From positions 1,116,001 through 1,180,000 of the forward strand of contig CAVUMX010000003.1 in the NCBI GenBank assembly GCA_963742725.1: 64,000 nt of DNA, in the 5' to 3' direction. The notes under the pieces are model-generated. The model ran no database searches, was not told the DNA's origin, and saw only the letters and a program-made list of their open reading frames with translations. The translations under genes were made by a program, and so were the position numbers. Position 1 is the first letter of the stretch. Each line of letters begins with the position of its first letter. This document shows positions 57,184 to 64,000 of the stretch, piece after piece. This stretch comes from CAVVAL01 sp963742725. Its GTDB lineage: Bacteria; Actinomycetota; Actinomycetes; Mycobacteriales; Cryptosporangiaceae.

Positions 57184-57726
57184 TCAGGCGGTAGATGCCT
57201 CGCGGAGGGCGCGGAACTCGGCGGCCAGGGCGTCGAGCTGGTAGTGGGCGTTGAGGCCGCTGGGGTTGGGGAGCACCCAGATCCGGGTCGTCCCGATGGT
57301 GGCTTCCTGTGGCCCGATGGTCGCCCGGGGAGCGGCGAAGGCGACGCGGTAGGCGGTGACGCCGAGGACGGCCAGCCAGGTGGGCTGGTACGTCCCGACG
57401 GCGGCCCGGAGGCGGACGCCGCCAGCGACAAGTTCGTCCCGGCTGAGCTCGTCCGCGCGGGCGGTGGTACGGGGGACCACGTTCGTCACGCCGAGCCCGT
57501 AATCGAGCAGGGCGGACTGTTCGTCCGGTCGCAACTGCCGTGGCGTGAACCCGGACCGGTGCAGCGCCGGCCAGAACCGGTTGCCCGGACGGGCGAAGTG
57601 GTGGCCGGCGGCGCCCGAGTACAGCCCAGGGTTGATACCGCAGAACAGGACGCGCAGGTCGGGCGCGATGACGTCGGGGATCGTGCGGTCGCGGGCGGCG
57701 GCCAGCTCGTCCGCGCTGAACCTCAC
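57184..57726 (-). CDS. mug: G/U mismatch-specific DNA glycosylase (Mug)
   Basis: This 180-residue DNA repair enzyme removes uracil or ethenocytosine opposite guanine. LRVLFCGINPGLYSGAAGHH contains the GINPG motif of the Mug/TDG family, where the Asn activates water. GHHFARPGNRFWPALH follows, and NPSGLNAHYQLDALAAEF near the C-terminus is the intercalation/second motif. Length matches the family. The start overlaps the acnR stop by 4 bases (ATGA type), so the two are co-transcribed. It is the last gene of that unit; the stretch after it is gene-free. Confidence 0.9.
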   Translation of the reverse strand: MRFSADELAAARDRTIPDVIAPDLRVLFCGINPGLYSGAAGHHFARPGNRFWPALHRSGFTPRQLRPDEQSALLDYGLGVTNVVPRTTARADELSRDELVAGGVRLRAAVGTYQPTWLAVLGVTAYRVAFAAPRATIGPQEATIGTTRIWVLPNPSGLNAHYQLDALAAEFRALREASTA

Positions 57727-58298
57727 CGCTTGCGGACGGCTTCCTCGACCAGGTCCAGGACCGGGTTCAGGTCGTCGGCGGCCGTGCCCATCGCGAGCCG
57801 CAGCACCAGCCCGTCGAGGGTGAGTTCGAGGAAGCGTTGGAGGTTCGTCAGGTCGACGTCGTCGCGGAGGACACCGGCCTCGCGCTGGCGTGCCAGCCGG
57901 TCGCGGGTGGCGGCGGTGACGGCCTCGGAGCGGGCGGCCCAGCGGCGGGCGAAGTCCGGGTCGGTACGGACGCGGCGGGACACCTCGAGCTGGGTGCCGA
58001 GCCAGCCGGCCTTGTCGACGGTGCCGGGGGTCTCGGACAGGAGGTCGCGCATGACCTGGACGAGGCCGTGCTTGGCGACGACGTCGGCCATCTCGGCGGC
58101 GTCGTCCTCGGCCACCGCGAGGAACAGCGATTCCTTGTCGCGGAAGTGGTGGAAGATCGCGCCGCGGGAGAGCCCCGTCTCCTCTTCGAGGCGGCGTACG
58201 GTCGCGCCTTCGTAGCCGTGGCGGGCGAAGCAGGCACGGGCTCCGGTGAGGATTTCCTGCCGGCGCGCGTCGAGGTGGTCCTGGCTGACCCTGGGCAT
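57723..58298 (-). CDS. acnR: TetR-family repressor of aconitase (AcnR)
   Basis: This 191-residue TetR regulator has an N-terminal HTH (RQEILTGARACFARHGYEGA, then VRRLEEETGLSRGAIFHHFR) and a longer ligand domain. It lies directly downstream of acnA on the same strand, the same arrangement as acn-acnR in corynebacteria and mycobacteria, where AcnR represses aconitase and binds citrate with magnesium. A 17-base imperfect palindrome lies 35 bases before its start, and a matching one lies 118 bases before acnA, supporting autoregulation plus control of acnA. The ATG at 58298 opens MPRVSQDHLDARRQEIL. It is coupled to mug downstream. Confidence 0.88.
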   Translation of the reverse strand: MPRVSQDHLDARRQEILTGARACFARHGYEGATVRRLEEETGLSRGAIFHHFRDKESLFLAVAEDDAAEMADVVAKHGLVQVMRDLLSETPGTVDKAGWLGTQLEVSRRVRTDPDFARRWAARSEAVTAATRDRLARQREAGVLRDDVDLTNLQRFLELTLDGLVLRLAMGTAADDLNPVLDLVEEAVRKR

Positions 58299-58332
58299 GG
58301 ACAGATCGTCTCAGCAGAGTGGACGGATAGCA

Positions 58333-58349
58333 AACAGTACGTACGGGTT
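58333..58349. promoter_or_regulatory. Predicted AcnR operator at acnR
   Basis: AACAGTACGTACGGGTT, an imperfect palindrome centred on GTACGTAC. It shares the 12 bases CAAACAGTACGT with the site upstream of acnA. Read on the - strand it includes TACTGT, a possible -10, so binding would block acnR transcription. Confidence 0.65.
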
Positions 58350-58361
58350 GCGGGACCTGGT

Positions 58362-58397
58362 CTGGGCGACCTCCCCGGCGTCGGGGAGGTCGCCCAG
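58362..58397. terminator. Perfect 16-bp hairpin after acnA
   Basis: Arms CTGGGCGACCTCCCCG (58362-58377) and its exact complement (58382-58397) enclose the loop GCGT. It begins 6 bases after the acnA stop on the - strand and just precedes the acnR operator, so it separates the two transcripts. No U-tract. Confidence 0.75.
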
Positions 58398-58403
58398 CTG
58401 CCG

Positions 58404-61193
<2,790 letters not shown>

Positions 61194-61310
61194 GTTGCGC
61201 TCCTTCGTCTGACCTGCTGTGTCTGACCTGCCGGGCCGCTACCTGGCAGTGTCCCGCATCCACCGGCCGGGCGCGGAACGCGCGGAGCGGGCGGGACCCG
61301 TCGTTAACCA

Positions 61311-61327
61311 AACAGTACGTCCGTCTT
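61311..61327. promoter_or_regulatory. Predicted AcnR operator at acnA
   Basis: AACAGTACGTCCGTCTT, 118 bases upstream of the acnA start, closely matching the acnR site (58333). The 12-base core CAAACAGTACGT is identical. On the - strand it covers TACTGT, a candidate -10 for acnA. Confidence 0.65.
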
Positions 61328-61413
61328 GCTAGCGCCGCAAGGGCGACACACCGGCGAGCCGGGCCGCGACTTGATGATCCACCACGCCCGGCCCGACCGC
61401 CCAACCGGGCACC

Positions 61414-61472
61414 ACGCAGAAGTGTGTGGGATCGGCCGAGCTATAGCTCGCGAAATCCCACACACTTCGGCG
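61414..61472. terminator. Hairpin after the aminopeptidase gene
   Basis: Arms GAAGTGTGTGGGAT (61418-61431) and ATCCCACACACTTC (61454-61467) pair exactly, with four more pairs outside after one mismatch. The loop contains its own palindrome, CGAGCTATAGCTCG. It lies 15 bases beyond the pepP-like stop on the - strand and before the acnA promoter. Confidence 0.72.
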
Positions 61473-61486
61473 TCGAGGCGGGGTGC

Positions 61487-62929
61487 TCAGCCCGGGAGGC
61501 GGGTGCCTTCGGCCCGCAGAGCGGCCATCCAGGACTCGACCTCGTCCGAGCGGCGCGGGAGGCCGGCGGAGAGGTTCCGGTTGCCGTCGGCGGTGACGAG
61601 GATGTCGTCCTCGATGCGGACGCCGATGCCCCGGTACTCCTCGGGCACGGTCAGGTCGTCGGACTGGAAGTACAGGCCCGGCTCGACCGTGAGGACGTGA
61701 CCGGGTTCGAGCACGCCGTCGAGGTACGTCTCGGAGCGGGCCTTCGCGCAGTCGTGGACGTCGAGGCCGAGCATGTGGCCGGAGCTGTGCAGGGTCCAGC
61801 GGCGGTGCAGGCCGCAGTCGTCGGCGAGCGACTCCTCGGCGCTGACCGGGAGCAGGCCCCACTCGTCGAGGCCGCGCGCGATGACGGTCATGCACGCGCG
61901 GTGGATGTCGCGCCAGCTCGCGCCGGGCTTCACGGCGGCGATGCCGGCCTCCTGGGCGGCGTACACGAGGTCGTAGACGCGGCGCTGGACGTCGGTGAAG
62001 CGGCCGTCCACCGGCAGGGTCCGGGTCACATCGGCGGTGTAGAAGTGCGGGTTCTCGACGCCGGCGTCCAGCAGCAGCAGTTCACCCGGACGGCACACTC
62101 CGTCGTTGCGCCACCAGTGCAGGGTGCAGGCGTGGGCGCCGGCCGCGGCGATCGTCCCGTAGCCGGGCATGTTGCCGTCGTGGCGCGCGCGCAGGGCGAA
62201 GACGCCGTCGACCAGCCGCTCGGACGACTCGCGGTCGGCGGGCAGCGCGCGGACGACGTCCTCGAAGCCGCGGACGGTCGCGTCGACGGCCTCGGCGAGC
62301 TGGACGGACTCCCACTCGTCCTTGACCAGGCGCAGCTCGGACAGCGTGGCGACGAGGACGCCGTCGCGCAGGCCGTCGTCGGCGAGCCCGACGAGCGCGT
62401 CGACGCGGGTGTCGAAGCCGCGGAGGACGCGGGTCGTGGCCGGGTCCAGGTCGGTGAGGGCCTTCTCCAGGTCGTCGAGGTCGGCGCAGCCGATGCCGAG
62501 GCGGGTCTCGGTCTCGGCGAGGGACCAGCGGCGGCCGACCCACAGCTCGCCGGCGCGGCTGCGGAAGAACTCGTCGGTGTCGCGGGACGAGCGCGGCTGC
62601 CGGTACAGCGTGGCCTCGCCGGCCGGGCCCACGACGAGCACGGAGCCGGGTTCGTAGTCGCCGGTCAGGTACGCGAGGTCGGTGCCGGGGCGGAACTCGT
62701 AGTCGCAGTCGTTGTTGCGGACCTTCGGCACGCCGCTCGGGACCACCAGCGTCTCGCCGGGGAACCGCGCGGCCAGCGCCGCCCGCCGGCGGGCGTGGAA
62801 CGGTGCATTCTCCAGCGGCGCGAGGTCGCGGGCCTCGGTGTCCGCCCAGCCCGTGCGCATGAACTCGGCGAGCCGGTCGGAGACCGGCAGATCGTGGCTC
62901 GACGTCTTCAGCTCGTCGTTATCGGTCAT
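61487..62929 (-). CDS. M24-family Xaa-Pro aminopeptidase (aminopeptidase P)
   Basis: This 480-residue cytosolic enzyme removes an N-terminal residue before proline. The ATG at 62929 has AGGAG 8 bases upstream; the frame is open further but without support. An N-terminal AMP_N domain (PFHARRRAALAARFPGETLV, DCDYEFRPGTDLAYLTG) precedes the pita-bread metallopeptidase domain. Dinuclear metal ligands are visible as Asp in LLLDAGVENPHFYTADVTRT, His in HMLGLDVHDCAKAR, and Glu in VLTVEPGLYF and GIGVRIEDDILVT. Length and order are typical. It is divergent from asnB with 109 bases between starts and is followed by its own hairpin. Confidence 0.93.
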   Translation of the reverse strand: MTDNDELKTSSHDLPVSDRLAEFMRTGWADTEARDLAPLENAPFHARRRAALAARFPGETLVVPSGVPKVRNNDCDYEFRPGTDLAYLTGDYEPGSVLVVGPAGEATLYRQPRSSRDTDEFFRSRAGELWVGRRWSLAETETRLGIGCADLDDLEKALTDLDPATTRVLRGFDTRVDALVGLADDGLRDGVLVATLSELRLVKDEWESVQLAEAVDATVRGFEDVVRALPADRESSERLVDGVFALRARHDGNMPGYGTIAAAGAHACTLHWWRNDGVCRPGELLLLDAGVENPHFYTADVTRTLPVDGRFTDVQRRVYDLVYAAQEAGIAAVKPGASWRDIHRACMTVIARGLDEWGLLPVSAEESLADDCGLHRRWTLHSSGHMLGLDVHDCAKARSETYLDGVLEPGHVLTVEPGLYFQSDDLTVPEEYRGIGVRIEDDILVTADGNRNLSAGLPRRSDEVESWMAALRAEGTRLPG

Positions 62930-63038
62930 GCGGTCACTCCTGGTCCCCGTCGTCGTCTGTCCCGGTACGACCGTAACGTTATGGCCGACGCCCCGGCCAG
63001 ACGGCGGCCCCTTTCGGGGGGATGGAAGGATGGCGGCC

Positions 63039-64000
63039 ATGTGCGGACTGCTCACCTTTGTCAGCGCCTGCAGTGAAGCGGGCAAGCACCGGGACGGCAT
63101 CGCCGAGGCGTTGGAGAGCATCCACCACCGCGGCCCTGACGAGACGGGTGTCACCGTCTCCGGCTCGGATGTCGTGCTGGGCTTCAAGCGGCTCTCGATC
63201 ATCGACGTCGAGCACTCCCACCAGCCACTCGAGTACGACGACGGCCGGTACGTCATCACGTTCAACGGCGAGATCTACAACTACCTGGAGCTGCGCGAGC
63301 AGCTGGCGCGCGACCACGGCGCGAAGTTCGCCACGGACGGCGACACCGAGGCGCTCGTCGCGGCCTACCACTACTGGGGCGCGGAGTTCGTCGGCCGGCT
63401 GCGCGGCATGTTCGCGTTCGTCATCTGGGACCGCATCGAGCAGCGCGCATTCGGCGCCCGCGACCAGTACGGCATCAAGCCGCTGCACTACCTGGTCACC
63501 GACGACGGCGTGTACTTCGCCAGCGAGAAGAAGTCGCTGTGGCCGTTCTCCCCGGCGGCGAAGCAGGGCGACGCCGGCATCGACCTGGCCGGGCTGTCGC
63601 ACTACCTGACGCTCCAGTACGTGCCGGAGCCGGAGACCCTGACCAAGGGCATCTCGCGGATCGAGTGCGGCGAGTCGTTCACCTACACCCCGGACGCCGG
63701 GCTGCTGCGGCACCGCTACTACCAGCCGGACTTCCGTCCCACGCCGACGAGCGACCCTGAGGCGCTGTTCCGGCGCATCCGCGAGGCCCTGGAGGAGTCG
63801 GTCGAGCTGCACCTGCGCAGTGACGTGCCGGTCGGCGCGTTCCTGTCCAGCGGCATCGACTCCACCGCGATCGTCGCGCTGGCGCGTAAGCACAAGCCGG
63901 ACATCAAGACGTTCACCGTCGGGTACGAGGTCGACGGGTACTCCGAGATCCAGGTCGCGCAGAACTCGGCGAAGTGGCTCGAGGTCACGACCATCCCGAC
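63039..64000 (+). CDS. asnB: Asparagine synthetase (glutamine-hydrolysing), 3' partial
   Basis: This is the first 320 residues of a class II glutamine amidotransferase asparagine synthetase, cut by the window edge. The ATG at 63039 has GGAAGGA 8 bases upstream, and the protein begins MCGLL, so Cys2 becomes the N-terminal nucleophile after Met removal. The glutaminase domain contains SIHHRGPDETGVTV, ITFNGEIYNYLELREQL, TDGDTEALVAAYHYWGAEF and FGARDQYGIKPLHYL. The synthetase domain begins with the ATP pyrophosphatase loop GAFLSSGIDSTAIVALA. The final part, including the aspartate site, lies outside. A role in a specialised pathway rather than asparagine supply cannot be excluded from the part seen. 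Confidence 0.93.
   Translation, partial: MCGLLTFVSACSEAGKHRDGIAEALESIHHRGPDETGVTVSGSDVVLGFKRLSIIDVEHSHQPLEYDDGRYVITFNGEIYNYLELREQLARDHGAKFATDGDTEALVAAYHYWGAEFVGRLRGMFAFVIWDRIEQRAFGARDQYGIKPLHYLVTDDGVYFASEKKSLWPFSPAAKQGDAGIDLAGLSHYLTLQYVPEPETLTKGISRIECGESFTYTPDAGLLRHRYYQPDFRPTPTSDPEALFRRIREALEESVELHLRSDVPVGAFLSSGIDSTAIVALARKHKPDIKTFTVGYEVDGYSEIQVAQNSAKWLEVTTIP

Overview
The window comes from a high-GC actinobacterium. Every gene has strong G/C third positions, GTG and TTG starts are common, and several families are typical of Actinomycetota: acVLRF1, aconitase with AcnR, TAXI-TRAP transporters, SpoIIE/STAS partner switching, and leaderless-looking promoters. Genus and species cannot be read from the sequence. 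No rRNA, tRNA, CRISPR array, phage or insertion sequence was seen. The two edges cut genes: a betaine-type permease on the left and an asparagine synthetase on the right.

Region 1 (1-11,384) is a glycine betaine to glycine catabolic block on the + strand. It holds a fused ABC permease and a substrate-binding lipoprotein. After a long hairpin come a dimethylglycine/sarcosine dehydrogenase-like flavoprotein, a Rieske oxygenase, and heterotetrameric sarcosine oxidase in the order B-D-A-G. Most junctions from the Rieske gene onward overlap. A SixA-type phosphatase follows.

Region 2 (12,109-31,384) is a glycan-foraging locus. GH35 (-) is divergent from a tightly coupled + strand operon of GH31, GH123/DUF4091, GH89 and an Nramp-like permease. 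A - strand operon holds a SIS sugar isomerase, a tagatose-6-phosphate-type kinase, a tagatose-bisphosphate-type aldolase, a Tat-exported GH29 fucosidase and a stand-alone accessory-domain protein. It is divergent from a DeoR/AgaR-like regulator. Together these suggest use of GalNAc/GlcNAc/Gal/Fuc-containing glycans, with amino sugars entering glycolysis through the tagatose route. GH31 and GH89 share a duplicated C-terminal appendage with a calcium-loop motif.

Region 3 (31,484-42,543) contains a secreted subtilase, a TrmB/LuxR-like regulator with a CRP-type palindrome upstream, an alpha/beta hydrolase divergent from a carotenoid-oxygenase family gene, a thiolase broken by a frameshift, a DUF3592-like membrane protein, an orphan TAXI lipoprotein, and a histidine kinase with its response regulator.

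Region 4 (42,651-50,854) contains a fused TAXI-TRAP permease with its binding protein, the ribosome-rescue hydrolase acVLRF1, an M23 peptidase, a zinc metallopeptidase, an ABC-F ATPase preceded by a four-codon leaderless ORF, and a small membrane protein.

Region 5 (50,932-64,000) contains an enoyl-CoA hydratase, an ABC exporter, a SpoIIE/anti-sigma/STAS module, a 670-bp gene-free stretch with a repeated palindrome, a Mug DNA glycosylase, AcnR and aconitase with matching predicted operators, an Xaa-Pro aminopeptidase, and the start of asnB.

Intergenic regions carry an unusual set of long, near-perfect hairpins, mostly without U-tracts. Two of them, 16.6 kb apart, share an identical 16-bp arm.
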